A stretch of DNA of 64,000 nt from DATKLL01 sp035542475. Lineage in GTDB: Bacteria; Desulfobacterota; Syntrophia; Syntrophales; UBA2185. Within the stretch, counting starts at the first letter, position 1. Every line of letters begins with the position of its first letter. The position numbers were made by a program, and so were the translations under genes. Below the pieces are notes generated by a model, which had not been told where the DNA came from, searched no databases, and saw only the letters and a list, made by a program, of their open reading frames with translations. Of this stretch, positions 32,388-42,310 are shown one piece after another. Where the stretch lies: positions 1 to 64,000 of the forward strand of contig DATKLL010000134.1 in NCBI GenBank assembly GCA_035542475.1, in the 5' to 3' direction.

Positions 32388-35300
32388 ATGCTCGAGACTG
32401 TTTTATTCATTTCGGTTATACTGCAAGTAATAGCCGCCATTTTAGCTTTAAGGCTTATCAGAATTACGGAGGTCCGCGCCGCATGGATATTAATTGCCGC
32501 CGGGCTTGTTCTTATGGCCGCAGCGCGCATTATCGATATATTGCCCTTCTTCTCTATCGAAATAACACCTGGAATGAAGCTTCTAAATGATTGGCTGGAT
32601 ATTTATATATCTATTGTCATGATAACGGGAGTATCATTGATTGCTCCTCTTTTTTATGCCATCAGGCAATCGGAAAAGGCCCTGCGGGAGAGCGAAGAAA
32701 GATACCGGACGTTAGTAGAAAACTTAAATGTAGGTGTGTACAGAAGCACCGGTGACTATAAGGGGCGATACCTGCAGGTTAACCCGGCTATGATAAAGAT
32801 ATTCGGCTATGAATCGATTGAAGAATTTATGCATATCCCTATCATTAATGTCTACAGGCAGCCGCAGGACAGAAAGAAATTCCTCAGCAAGATCAAAGAG
32901 CACGGATATGTGCGAAATGAGGAATTAGATCTCCGTAAAAGGGACGGCATTCCAATCAAGGCTTCCGTAACCGCGACAGCCCAATTTGATGGAAAAGGTG
33001 ATATCAAGTGGATTGATGGTGTCACGGAGGATATTACCGAACGGAAACAGGCCGAGGATGCGTTAAGAGAAAGTGAAGAGAAATATCGCTCGCTGGCTAC
33101 CACAGCAGATTCCATGTATATGGTTGATAGAGATTGTCGATATATCTTGATGAACGAAAAGCATCTATCAAGATTTGGACTTTCCTTGGATGAGGTGAAA
33201 GGCAGAAGTTACAGTGAGTTTCATTCTGAGCCGGCCAATAAAGAGTTCGTAGGAACGGTGGAACATGTATTTGAGTCCGGTAAGCCTGTCCAGCACGAAT
33301 ATAGAAGTGAAAGAGATGGGCATCATTTTCTCCGAACGTTTAGTCCTGTAAAAAGTCCTGACGGAAAAACGACAATAGCTGTAACGGTTGTTTCAAAAGA
33401 CATTACAGACCGTAAACAGGTAGAGGAAAAACTTAAAGAAAGCGAGCAGCGATTATACAATGTGATTCAGGGATCCCCGATCCCTGCATTTGTAATCGGG
33501 AATGACCACAAAGTTTTGTACTGGAATACTGCGCTTGAGGAACTAACACGCATCAAGGCAGAGGAAGTAATCAGTACAATGGGGCAGTGGAGGGCATTCT
33601 ACAGCATTCAGAGACCATGTTTGGCGGATCTCTTGGTGGACCAGAGCCTGGATGCAATTTCACAGTGGTATTCTGGAAAGTATATCAAGTCACAGTTGAT
33701 AGAGGCGGCGTATGAGGCAACGGACTTTTTCCCGGAGCTGGGAGATACTGGGAAGTGGCTGCGTTTTACAGCAGCAGCCATCAGGAATTCACGCGGGGAG
33801 CTAGTAGGTGCCATAGAGACACTCGAAGATGTTACGCAACGCATGCGTGCGGAAGAGGCGCTCCGAAATAGTGAATTAAGGCTGCAAAGCGTCATTCAGA
33901 GTTCCCCCATTCCTACCTTTGTCATCGGCAAGGACCACAAGGTGATATACTGGAACAAGGCCATGGAGGAACTCAGTGGCATCACGGCTGAAGAGGTTAT
34001 TGGCACAACCCATTACTGGCGGGCGTTCTACAGTAAAGAGAGACCTGTTATGGCTGATCTGATAGTGGACCAGGCTCTGGAAGCTATTCCTCAATGGTAT
34101 TTTGAAAAGTATGTGAAGTCCAGGCTTTTAGATGAAGCATATGAAGCAACGGACTTTTTTCCGGAATTGGGGGATGATGGGAAATGGCTGCGGTTTACAG
34201 CAGCAGTGATCAGAGATTTTAAAGGAAACCTTGTTGGTGCTATAGAGACCCTTGAGGATATAACAGAGCGTAAAAAGGCAGAAGCAGAGTTAATCAGAGT
34301 TGAGAAACTTGAATCATTAGGAATCTTTGCCGGTGGAATAGCTCATGATTTTAATAACCTATTATCTGTAATGCTGCGCAATATATTTGCTGTAAAATTA
34401 TCATTCACCGATGGACAGCAAGAAGTTTTTGAAGAGGAGATTGATATAGCTGAGAAGGCCGGTCTTCAGGCAAAGGAACTGGCCCACCGTCTGCTTACCT
34501 TTGCGAAAGGAGGGGAACCCGTCAGGAAAATTGGCTCCATCTCACAATTACTTATGAATTCTGTTGATCTGTCCCTTAGCGGTTCCAATATCAGGTGTGA
34601 ATTTTCCCTACCAAGTGATCTCTGGCCTGTGGAAATGGATGATGTGCAGATCCGGCAGGTAGTCAATAACCTGGTTGTTAATGCCCGTGAAGCCATGCCG
34701 GAAGGAGGCAACATTATAATCCGTGCGGAAAATATTGACGTCGCAGCAGGTAGCGGTCTGCCTCTGAAGGAAGGTAAATACGTTAGATGGTCTGTTAAAG
34801 ATTACGGTATCGGAATTCCTAAAGAGGATTTGCAGAAGATATATGACCCGTATTTCACAACCAAGCCCACGGGGACAGCAAGGGGAATGGGTTTGGGACT
34901 TGCAATCTGTTATTCAATTATCAAAAAACACGATGGGTTTATCGCCGTTGAATCCGAACCTGGTGTTGGGTCGACTTTTTTTGTATATTTACCCGCATCA
35001 CCTCAAGAGGGTATTCTAAAAAAGGATACAACTGATATAAGCCTTACAAAGGGTGGGAAGATACTTGTAATGGATGATGAGGAGACAGTGCGGAGTGCAA
35101 CAGGTGTTGTGCTTAATTATCTCGGGTATGAAGTCGAGTACGCAAAAAATGGAAATGAAGCCATTACCCTTTATAGGACGGCAAGAGAAATGGAGCAGCC
35201 TTATTCTGCAGTAATACTGGATTTAAATGTTGCAGACGGGATGGGGGGCAAGGAGGCCATGAAGGAAATATTAGCAATAGATCCTTATGTCAGAGCCGTC

Positions 35301-35426
35301 ATCACGTGCGGCTACTCAGATGATCCGGTCATTTCAGAATTTAGGAAGCAAGGAGTCTGCCGGCTTGTTGATGTTCCATATGATATTGAAAAGATGAAAG
35401 AAATACTAGACGAACTATTGAAGTAA
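32388..35426 (+). CDS. Hybrid sensor histidine kinase with four PAS domains and a C-terminal receiver
   Basis: Membrane-bound hybrid kinase. Three N-terminal hydrophobic segments (about residues 3-92), then four PAS-type domains, the last two close copies (33444-33840 and 33870-34270). The phospho-acceptor His is in GGIAHDFNNLLS near 652; the ATP domain has NNLVVNAREAMPEGG, DYGIGIPKED and GMGLGLAICYS; the receiver starts at KILVMDDEET with its Asp in ILDLNV near 945. No DNA-binding output. The ATG at 32388 follows an ATAGGAG element at a longish 14 bases; a TTG at 32349 would add 13 residues without a ribosome-binding site. Signal and partner unknown. Confidence 0.93.
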   Translation: MLETVLFISVILQVIAAILALRLIRITEVRAAWILIAAGLVLMAAARIIDILPFFSIEITPGMKLLNDWLDIYISIVMITGVSLIAPLFYAIRQSEKALRESEERYRTLVENLNVGVYRSTGDYKGRYLQVNPAMIKIFGYESIEEFMHIPIINVYRQPQDRKKFLSKIKEHGYVRNEELDLRKRDGIPIKASVTATAQFDGKGDIKWIDGVTEDITERKQAEDALRESEEKYRSLATTADSMYMVDRDCRYILMNEKHLSRFGLSLDEVKGRSYSEFHSEPANKEFVGTVEHVFESGKPVQHEYRSERDGHHFLRTFSPVKSPDGKTTIAVTVVSKDITDRKQVEEKLKESEQRLYNVIQGSPIPAFVIGNDHKVLYWNTALEELTRIKAEEVISTMGQWRAFYSIQRPCLADLLVDQSLDAISQWYSGKYIKSQLIEAAYEATDFFPELGDTGKWLRFTAAAIRNSRGELVGAIETLEDVTQRMRAEEALRNSELRLQSVIQSSPIPTFVIGKDHKVIYWNKAMEELSGITAEEVIGTTHYWRAFYSKERPVMADLIVDQALEAIPQWYFEKYVKSRLLDEAYEATDFFPELGDDGKWLRFTAAVIRDFKGNLVGAIETLEDITERKKAEAELIRVEKLESLGIFAGGIAHDFNNLLSVMLRNIFAVKLSFTDGQQEVFEEEIDIAEKAGLQAKELAHRLLTFAKGGEPVRKIGSISQLLMNSVDLSLSGSNIRCEFSLPSDLWPVEMDDVQIRQVVNNLVVNAREAMPEGGNIIIRAENIDVAAGSGLPLKEGKYVRWSVKDYGIGIPKEDLQKIYDPYFTTKPTGTARGMGLGLAICYSIIKKHDGFIAVESEPGVGSTFFVYLPASPQEGILKKDTTDISLTKGGKILVMDDEETVRSATGVVLNYLGYEVEYAKNGNEAITLYRTAREMEQPYSAVILDLNVADGMGGKEAMKEILAIDPYVRAVITCGYSDDPVISEFRKQGVCRLVDVPYDIEKMKEILDELLK

Positions 35427-35536
35427 CATATTACTCTGATGCCTTTACTTTTTCATCTCGACACACTTCCTTTTTCATCAATTACAATACAGAAAAAAAT
35501 ATCTTTGCGTCATAAGTTTAATTAAGCTAAAAAAAA

Positions 35537-36424
35537 ATGAATGAACTGATCGATTATTATTTAAATTTTCTTGCAGTTGAAAAAGGTGCTTCCCGACTCA
35601 CCCTGGAAGCTTATAGTCGAGATTTAAATAGATACATTGGCTTTATTCAAAATCATCGTATTCAAACACTTGCAGATGTCACTCCCGATGATGTCATCTC
35701 ATACTTGGCACAAGTTAACAAGGACGGACTTAACGCAAGATCTGTGAACAGAGGCCTCGCGGCTATAAGGGGGTTCTACAAGTTTCTCCTCCGTGAGAAA
35801 AAAATTTACGCCAGCCCCGTGGCAAATATAGAACTGGCAAAGGTATGGACACGGCTTCCAGATACGTTAAGCCAGGATGAAATGAACCTCCTCCTGGCAC
35901 AACCTGGTATGAAGACCCCTGCTGCCGTCAGGGACACGGCTATGATGGAACTCATGTATGCAACGGGAATTCGCGTCTCGGAATTGATTTCTTTGACCAT
36001 TGATAATATTAAGTGGCAGGTAAGAATTTTGGTTGTTATGGGAAAGGGCAGCAAGGAACGTATTGTCCCCATAGGAAGATCGGCGTATGATTGCCTGCAG
36101 GAATATGTAAATCAGGCGAGGTCACATTTTGTAAAGGCAAAGAGAACGAACATCATCTTTCTTAATAGGTTGGGTGAAGGGTTGACACGGCAGGGTTTCT
36201 GGAAAATTGTCAAAAGGTATGCGGCCAAAGCCGGATTTCAAAAAAAGGTCCATCCGCATACTTTCAGGCACTGTTTCGCATCTCATTTGCTTGAAGGGGG
36301 AGCTGATCTTCGCTCTGTTCAGATTATGCTCGGACATGCGGATATATCAACGACGCAAATATATACGCACATTACTCGTGACAGATTGAAATATATTCAT
36401 AAGCAGTACCATCCAAGAGGTTGA
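35537..36424 (+). CDS. xerD: Site-specific tyrosine recombinase XerD
   Basis: Recombinase that resolves chromosome dimers at dif with XerC. N-terminal SAM-like DNA-binding domain (1-90), catalytic domain with the conserved residues: Arg in ATGIRVSELI, Lys in GKGSKERIVPIG, HTFRH (His and Arg), and GHADISTTQIYTHI (His and the Tyr nucleophile). 295 residues, typical of XerD and not of a phage integrase. The next gene starts 21 bases downstream. Confidence 0.95.
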   Translation: MNELIDYYLNFLAVEKGASRLTLEAYSRDLNRYIGFIQNHRIQTLADVTPDDVISYLAQVNKDGLNARSVNRGLAAIRGFYKFLLREKKIYASPVANIELAKVWTRLPDTLSQDEMNLLLAQPGMKTPAAVRDTAMMELMYATGIRVSELISLTIDNIKWQVRILVVMGKGSKERIVPIGRSAYDCLQEYVNQARSHFVKAKRTNIIFLNRLGEGLTRQGFWKIVKRYAAKAGFQKKVHPHTFRHCFASHLLEGGADLRSVQIMLGHADISTTQIYTHITRDRLKYIHKQYHPRG

Positions 36425-36445
36425 TAACGGATATAAAGGTAGACA

Positions 36446-38467
36446 ATGGAAAGTAACTTGCCGGATAGAAAAGTGAAAAGATATGAAAGACCAATCAAAC
36501 GCTTCATTATTGCGGGAAGTATGGCCACTGTTGCTGCAGTTATTCTGCTTTCCTGGATTGGAGTCAATTATTTTTTCCCCGAGAGAGTCCGTGAGTCCCC
36601 CGTTAGCCTTGTGAGATTAAAAAATATGTTTTCGTTTGTCGTCCTCGGGAAAAAGCCGGTGTTATATTATCTCGATATAGAAAAAAGCGGAAAAGACTAT
36701 AGATTGAGAAGGGGCGACATTTTTGATGTTTCTTATCGTGATGAATTTGTCATCAAGGATATTTCTACAGATGCTTTTTTCGGTCGAGGAATATCAGTAA
36801 ATGTTGAAGGGTACGGAGCACAGGATCATTTCAGGGTAATGCTTCGAGGTCTTGATATTGTTGATAAAGTACTCATGGCCCGCGGGAAAAGCATGGATAA
36901 AGATGCGATTGATGCCGGCAGCATTATAGTGAAATATCAGGATAAGGTCATAGCATCCATTCCCATGAGGATCATTGTTACTCCTCAGGATTGGCTTAGA
37001 TATGCAAAAAGTTCGGAGAACCAAATCGCGCAGATTGAGTATCTAAAAAAGGCAATTGCCATGAATAAGAATGACATCGGCGTTCGCAAGATGCTTGCTG
37101 CACTCTATTATCAAACGGGTAATTTAGATAAAGCGATTTCTCAGTACAACAGTATTATTGCATTGAAGCCGAATGATGCTTCTGCTTTGATGGAACTTAT
37201 GAAGTGTTATATAAACGCCAAAGACAATAGTAAAGCGATTAAGACAGGGACTAAGCTGATTAGGATAGATCCGAAAAATGCATCTGCTTTTGCCAATATT
37301 GCATACGCATACAGCAATACCGGCGCTTGGGAAAAGGCAATTGTCAACTATAAAGAGTCGCTAAGGTTAAATCCTGATGATACTGAGGTAAGGGTTAAAC
37401 TCGGGGAGGCGTATGAAAAGGCCAAAGATTTTAAAAGTGCGATTGAGCAGTATAAGCATGTCTCGTCAAAGGCACGAGAATCTGACCGTGTGATGATTGC
37501 ATTAGCTGGAGCCTACCTCAAATCAGGAAACTATGATGATTCTATAAGATTGTATAGGGAAATTATTGCAAAGCAGCCACGAAATGCCTCGGCTTATTCA
37601 AACCTGGGCCTAGCCTATGGTGGAAAAGGTCAGTGGAAAGATGAAGTGGAAAATTATAAAAAGGCGATTTCGCTGAATTCAAAAGATCCCATTGTTCATT
37701 TTAATCTTGCAGCCGCCTATGAAAAGAAAAACCAGGATCAGGAGGCGTATCGTGAGTACCAAAATATATTGAGGATAACCCCAGGTGATCTTGAAGCCCT
37801 CACAAGATTGGCGGACATTGACTTTAAGAACAAACGTTACGGTGAAGCAATAAAGACATATGAGAAACTTGTAAAATCTTCACCAAAAAAGGCATCGATT
37901 TATGCTAATCTCGGATTTGCGTACGGGGAACTTAAAAAATATAAACAGTCTTCCGAAAATTATGAGAAGTCAATCAAGTATGGGACAAAAGATCCTCAGG
38001 TCCATTATAACCTTGCTTCTACGTACAGCAAACTTGGCAGAACAAAAGAAGCAGTTCGAGAATATGAGAGGGTTGCTTTGTCTCATCCCACTATGGAAGT
38101 TTTAGACATACTGGCGGATTATTATTTGAAGGAAAAACAGTATGAAAGTGCGATTAAAACATATAAAAAAATGATGATCCTCAATCCTAAAAGAGCGTCT
38201 ACTTACTCAAGTATCGGATATGTATATGGTCTTAAGAACGACATCGATAAGGAGATTAAATATTATAGAATGTCATTGCAGTACGATGCGGAAAATGATG
38301 ATGTTTATTTAAATCTGGGAGCGGCATATGAAAAAAAGGGGATGTATCAGGATGCCCTCAAAGCATATACATCTGCCTTTGAGTTGAATCCTGATTCAAG
38401 CAGCGCAGCTAAAAAAATTCCTGCATTAAAAATCAAGATATTGCAACAAAAGCATAAGGAATCATAA
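36446..38467 (+). CDS. Membrane-anchored TPR-repeat protein (13 repeats)
   Basis: A 673-residue protein with one transmembrane segment (about residues 20-43), a non-TPR domain (about 50-185) and about thirteen tetratricopeptide repeats (about 205-660) of the AYxNLGxAYxxxGxxxxAIxxYxxAIxLxPxx type. The N-terminus is short and basic, so the repeats most likely face the periplasm. It probably acts as a scaffold for cell-envelope proteins; it lies between xerD and kdsA, in a cluster of LPS synthesis and transport genes. No enzymatic motif is seen. Confidence 0.88.
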   Translation: MESNLPDRKVKRYERPIKRFIIAGSMATVAAVILLSWIGVNYFFPERVRESPVSLVRLKNMFSFVVLGKKPVLYYLDIEKSGKDYRLRRGDIFDVSYRDEFVIKDISTDAFFGRGISVNVEGYGAQDHFRVMLRGLDIVDKVLMARGKSMDKDAIDAGSIIVKYQDKVIASIPMRIIVTPQDWLRYAKSSENQIAQIEYLKKAIAMNKNDIGVRKMLAALYYQTGNLDKAISQYNSIIALKPNDASALMELMKCYINAKDNSKAIKTGTKLIRIDPKNASAFANIAYAYSNTGAWEKAIVNYKESLRLNPDDTEVRVKLGEAYEKAKDFKSAIEQYKHVSSKARESDRVMIALAGAYLKSGNYDDSIRLYREIIAKQPRNASAYSNLGLAYGGKGQWKDEVENYKKAISLNSKDPIVHFNLAAAYEKKNQDQEAYREYQNILRITPGDLEALTRLADIDFKNKRYGEAIKTYEKLVKSSPKKASIYANLGFAYGELKKYKQSSENYEKSIKYGTKDPQVHYNLASTYSKLGRTKEAVREYERVALSHPTMEVLDILADYYLKEKQYESAIKTYKKMMILNPKRASTYSSIGYVYGLKNDIDKEIKYYRMSLQYDAENDDVYLNLGAAYEKKGMYQDALKAYTSAFELNPDSSSAAKKIPALKIKILQQKHKES

Positions 38468-38538
38468 CTGGCAAAAAGAAGCGGAAGGGACGGGCAGATA
38501 AAGAACTATATACTATAAAGAAGAACGGGTGAGGAATA

Positions 38539-39378
38539 ATGAGGCAGATTATCCTTGATGATATTGTAATTGGAGGGGGGGCTCCATTTATTCTGGTTGC
38601 GGGTCCATGTGTCATCGAAGATGAAGAGATGACGAGGGGGATAGCACAGTTTCTCAAAGACATTACCGGTCAATTGAAAATACCTTTTATATTCAAGGCA
38701 TCGTATGACAAAGCAAACAGGACGTCTGTGGATTCCTTTAGGGGGCCGGGTATTAAAAAGGGGCTTCAGATTCTGGCTGATATAAAAAAGGATTTGGGTA
38801 TACACATCATATCAGATGTGCATCGGTTTGAAGAAATAATACCAGCGGCAGAAGTTATTGATGTTTTGCAGATACCTGCATTTCTGTGCCGGCAGACCGA
38901 TTTTGTCATCGAAGTAGCCAGGAATGCGAGGATCGTAAATATCAAAAAGGGTCAGTTTCTTGCGCCATGGGATGTAAAAAATATACTTATTAAGGCATCG
39001 TCGACGGGGAATGAAAATATAATGATTACGGAAAGAGGAGCGACCTTTGGGTACAATAATCTCGTTGCCGATTATCGCTCGCTCCCCATATTAAGAGAAA
39101 TGGGTTATCCAGTGATATTCGATGCCACACACAGTGTTCAATTACCAGGAGGGATGGGCACCGCATCCGGGGGCCAGAATGATATGGTTCCCTATCTTTC
39201 ACGGGCGGCCGTTGCTGTTGGTGTTGATGGACTCTTTCTTGAAGTACACCCAAATCCTGAATGTGCCAAATGCGATGGTCCAAATTCAGTGCGACTTGAT
39301 TTGCTTTCCGACCTACTTCATACACTCATGGAGATTGATGGGATAATTAAAGGCAATAGAGCTGTTAAAAAATTATAG
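38539..39378 (+). CDS. kdsA: 3-deoxy-8-phosphooctulonate synthase (KDO-8-P synthase)
   Basis: Condenses arabinose 5-phosphate with PEP to give KDO-8-phosphate for lipid A-core synthesis. Markers: VAGPCVIEDEE near 17-27, IFKASYDKANRTSVDSFRGPG, and PVIFDATHSVQLPGG with the metal and substrate residues. Length 279 residues is usual. Start ATG at 38539. The gene directly downstream (9 bases) is kdsC, the next pathway step. Confidence 0.97.
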   Translation: MRQIILDDIVIGGGAPFILVAGPCVIEDEEMTRGIAQFLKDITGQLKIPFIFKASYDKANRTSVDSFRGPGIKKGLQILADIKKDLGIHIISDVHRFEEIIPAAEVIDVLQIPAFLCRQTDFVIEVARNARIVNIKKGQFLAPWDVKNILIKASSTGNENIMITERGATFGYNNLVADYRSLPILREMGYPVIFDATHSVQLPGGMGTASGGQNDMVPYLSRAAVAVGVDGLFLEVHPNPECAKCDGPNSVRLDLLSDLLHTLMEIDGIIKGNRAVKKL

Positions 39379-39387
39379 AGGGCAGAC

Positions 39388-39933
39388 ATGGTATATAAAA
39401 TCGTGGATAAGGTTCTAAATGAGAAGATAAAAGCGATCAGTCTTTTAGTATTAGATGTTGACGGTGTCATGACAGACGGGAAGATAATAATTGATGACAT
39501 GGGACGGGAAATTAAAAATTTTGATGTGAAGGACGGACACGGACTGAAGATATTGATGAGATATGGTATTGATGTCGTCCTGCTTACAGGAAGGCGGTCA
39601 GCTGTAGTTGAGCATCGTGCTCGAGATCTTGGTATTAGAGAGGTCCATCAGGGTATTCTAAATAAACTGGAAATCTTTGAGGAGATTCTCCGGAAAAGGT
39701 CCCTGGGTTACGGAAATATAGCGTTTATCGGAGATGACATAGTGGATATCCCTTTATTAAAAAGAGTAGGTTTCTCTGTTGCAGTGGCTGATGCATCTAA
39801 AGATGTTAAAAAATGTGTTGACTATGTAACGAAAAAAACAGGCGGGGATGGCGCTGTTAGAGAAGTATGTGAGCTTATCTTGCAGGCCCAGGAAAAATGG
39901 GTTGATGTGGCAAAAAGGTATGAGTTTTTTTAG
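39388..39933 (+). CDS. kdsC: 3-deoxy-D-manno-octulosonate 8-phosphate phosphatase
   Basis: HAD-family phosphatase that hydrolyses KDO-8-phosphate. The nucleophile motif is LDVDGVMTDGKI near residue 22; motif II is LLTGRRS, and motif III/IV lies in IAFIGDDIVDIPLL. No cap domain, as in KdsC tetramers. 181 residues. Follows kdsA by 9 bases. Confidence 0.96.
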   Translation: MVYKIVDKVLNEKIKAISLLVLDVDGVMTDGKIIIDDMGREIKNFDVKDGHGLKILMRYGIDVVLLTGRRSAVVEHRARDLGIREVHQGILNKLEIFEEILRKRSLGYGNIAFIGDDIVDIPLLKRVGFSVAVADASKDVKKCVDYVTKKTGGDGAVREVCELILQAQEKWVDVAKRYEFF

Positions 39934-40106
39934 AATATAAATTGAGTATTGATGTCACAAAAAGTTAGGCGCTGAATAGCGAAGGATCTTGTCAGCATGA
40001 TATTGGGGGATGTGTTTGAACTTTACTTATGGGGAAACGGGTGATATAAAAAAAAGAGAGATTTTGAAAAAATTTTCCCGTAGTTCATATTAATGAAAAT
40101 ACACAT

Positions 40107-40676
40107 ATGACATTACTAAAGAGGATTGGTCTTAACAAAAGGGCAGTGATAATAATTGCCGTAATTGTCATGGTTATCTCAGTTGCAACTGCCGTAATGG
40201 TTATGGAGAATAAGGAGTCATCCCAAGGCCCGCCTCTTAGGATTATGTCGGACAATGTGGATCTTCAGGTTAAGGATATTAATTACACAGACGTGGGAGA
40301 CTCTGGATTAAAATGGGAGATAAAAGCGGACAGCGCCAAATATGTTAAAAGTGAAAACCTTGCCATGTTCGATAAGGTAAGAGTCAAACTTGTGATGGAA
40401 GATGGTAGGGCCATTATCATGACAGGCGACAAAGCTAAACTGCACACGGACACGAAAGATATGGAGATTTCTGGGAATGTTATAATCATATCCGAGAAAG
40501 GTGATCGTTTGACTACGGATATTCTGAAATATTCAGGTTCAGAACAAAGAATTTATACTGAAGCAATAATAAAAATGGAAAATCCCCGTATGCAAGTCAT
40601 GGGAAGAGGGATGTCACTGTCTTTAAAAGATAAAAATGTATCCTTATTATCCAGAGTGAAAGCCAATATAAAATAG
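40107..40676 (+). CDS. lptC: LPS export protein LptC
   Basis: Bitopic inner-membrane protein bridging the LptBFG transporter and periplasmic LptA. One N-terminal transmembrane segment (about residues 11-32) is followed by a periplasmic beta-jellyroll with MSDNVDLQVKDINYTD and the repeated patterns of the family. 189 residues is normal for LptC. Located between kdsC and lptA, as in other Gram-negatives. Confidence 0.9.
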   Translation: MTLLKRIGLNKRAVIIIAVIVMVISVATAVMVMENKESSQGPPLRIMSDNVDLQVKDINYTDVGDSGLKWEIKADSAKYVKSENLAMFDKVRVKLVMEDGRAIIMTGDKAKLHTDTKDMEISGNVIIISEKGDRLTTDILKYSGSEQRIYTEAIIKMENPRMQVMGRGMSLSLKDKNVSLLSRVKANIK

Positions 40677-40738
40677 TGCAAACGGGAGCCATTTACAAGT
40701 CCTACTGAGGGGATTTGCTGCCATAATTGGACCACAAT

Positions 40739-41293
40739 ATGGAAAACAGAATATTAATTCCCTTAATACTGATTTTTATTTCTTTCTCATATTTTGGGGC
40801 TAAAGAAGTTGATACGGGGAAAAAGCTAAAATTCGACAAAGATCAGCCAATACAGATTGTTTCTGACCGTCTGGATGCATATAATGATAAAAAACTGGTA
40901 ATATTTTCGGGAAATGCAATCGCCACAAAAGGTGATATAATTATAAAATCGGATAGTCTCCTGTTAAATTATAAAAAAGATCCACGAATGCCTGAGAAGA
41001 ATGGTGCTCATGGTATCAGCAATACGGGGGATTTGGAGAAGATTGAGGCAAAAGGTCATGTTACGATAAAACAGGGTGAACGGATTGTAACCGGCGATGA
41101 CGCCGTTTTTTATCAGGATACCCAGAAAATTATTATGACAGGTAATGCCGTTATGCGAGAAGGAAGAAACATTATCCATGGCGACAGGATAGTGGTATAT
41201 CTTAATGAAGACAGGGGTGTTGTTGAAGGCCTTGAAAAAAACAGGGTTAATGCTACAATATATCCTGAGGATAGGAAGGACAAAAAAAAATAA
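40739..41293 (+). CDS. lptA: LPS transport periplasmic protein LptA
   Basis: Periplasmic beta-jellyroll protein that forms the LPS bridge to the outer membrane. A signal peptide (about residues 1-20) precedes the OstA domain with IQIVSDRLDAYNDKKLVIFSG and an IMTGNAVMREG repeat. The start is placed at ATG 40739; an in-frame TTG at 40727 would add four residues, and neither has a clear ribosome-binding site. About 184 residues, ending in a basic tail (DRKDKKK). Followed by 234 bases before lptB. Confidence 0.9.
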   Translation: MENRILIPLILIFISFSYFGAKEVDTGKKLKFDKDQPIQIVSDRLDAYNDKKLVIFSGNAIATKGDIIIKSDSLLLNYKKDPRMPEKNGAHGISNTGDLEKIEAKGHVTIKQGERIVTGDDAVFYQDTQKIIMTGNAVMREGRNIIHGDRIVVYLNEDRGVVEGLEKNRVNATIYPEDRKDKKK

Positions 41294-41527
41294 AGTACAT
41301 GATGGAGAAATTATCCAGCTTAATAATATTTATGCAATCAATCATAAGCGTATAAAGGATGCCGATTTTGTGAAAGTCACCATGATTTCGAAGGGTCAGG
41401 TATCTGCTCTGTTGTGCAGCATATCTCATCATTGTAAAAGTAGTCCTTTAACTCCGCATTCCCGGATATTTACGCACCCTATCTCTAGAGCATTTACAGT
41501 ACAACAATTTACAGGTGTGTTTAATTA

Positions 41528-42250
41528 ATGGAACAATTATCAGCGAAGGGATTGGTGAAAACTTATGGCAGCAGGGTAGTAGTTAATAGAGTTGATTTGG
41601 AAATAAATCCCGGAGAAGTTGTGGGTCTTTTGGGTCCTAACGGTGCTGGTAAAACTACTACATTTTATATAATTGTCGGTTTAATATGGCCCGATGACGG
41701 AAGGATTTTTTTAAACGGAGATGATGTAAGTCGATGTCCGATGTACATACGGGCTAGGAAAGGATTAAATTACCTTCCACAAGAACCTTCAATATTCAGA
41801 AAACTGAGCGTGGAAGAAAACATCATGGCGATTCTCGAGACGCTAGATATAGATGAAGGAGAAAGAAAACAGCGTCTGGAAGAGCTGCTTGGAGAGCTTG
41901 ATATTTCCCATTTGGCAAAAGCACGTGCATATTCCTTATCCGGCGGAGAAAGGAGGCGGGTAGAAATCACCAGAGCTCTCGTCACATCTCCCATGTATAT
42001 CCTCCTTGATGAGCCTTTTGCAGGAATCGATCCTCTGGCGGTGGCAGACATCCAGCGAATCATATTTAAACTGAAATCTAAAGGGATCGGCGTTGTTATA
42101 TCCGATCATAACGTGAGAGAAACACTTTCTGTCTGTGACAGGGCCTATATAGTAAATGAGGGCACTATCATGGTAGAAGGTGATCCGGAAACTATAGCCA
42201 ATTGCGAAATTGCGCGGAAGATTTACTTGGGAGAGGATTTTTACCTCTGA
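41528..42250 (+). CDS. lptB: LPS export ABC transporter ATP-binding protein LptB
   Basis: ATPase of the LptBFG transporter. Walker A GPNGAGKTTT near 36-45; Q-loop in LPQEPSIFRKLSVEEN; ABC signature LSGGERRRVE; Walker B YILLDEPFAGID; H-loop SDHNVRE. The C-terminal IANCEIARKIYLGEDF motif is characteristic of LptB. 240 residues. The transmembrane partners LptF and LptG are not in this window. rpoN follows 61 bases downstream, as in many proteobacteria. Confidence 0.98.
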   Translation: MEQLSAKGLVKTYGSRVVVNRVDLEINPGEVVGLLGPNGAGKTTTFYIIVGLIWPDDGRIFLNGDDVSRCPMYIRARKGLNYLPQEPSIFRKLSVEENIMAILETLDIDEGERKQRLEELLGELDISHLAKARAYSLSGGERRRVEITRALVTSPMYILLDEPFAGIDPLAVADIQRIIFKLKSKGIGVVISDHNVRETLSVCDRAYIVNEGTIMVEGDPETIANCEIARKIYLGEDFYL

Positions 42251-42310
42251 AAAGCGGCTAACTTAAAAGGAAAAAGGACAAACCGCCGCTGCAGTTAGGT
42301 ATTAAAAGAA

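Noticed and set aside
35537..36424. The tyrosine recombinase as a phage or integron integrase
   Set aside because: Length, motif order and the N-terminal domain fit XerD, and no phage genes or attachment sites are nearby.
41205..41528. A 107-codon frame spanning the lptA end and the lptA-lptB gap
   Set aside because: It overlaps the lptA end in another frame and its composition looks unlike a protein; kept only as a gap observation.
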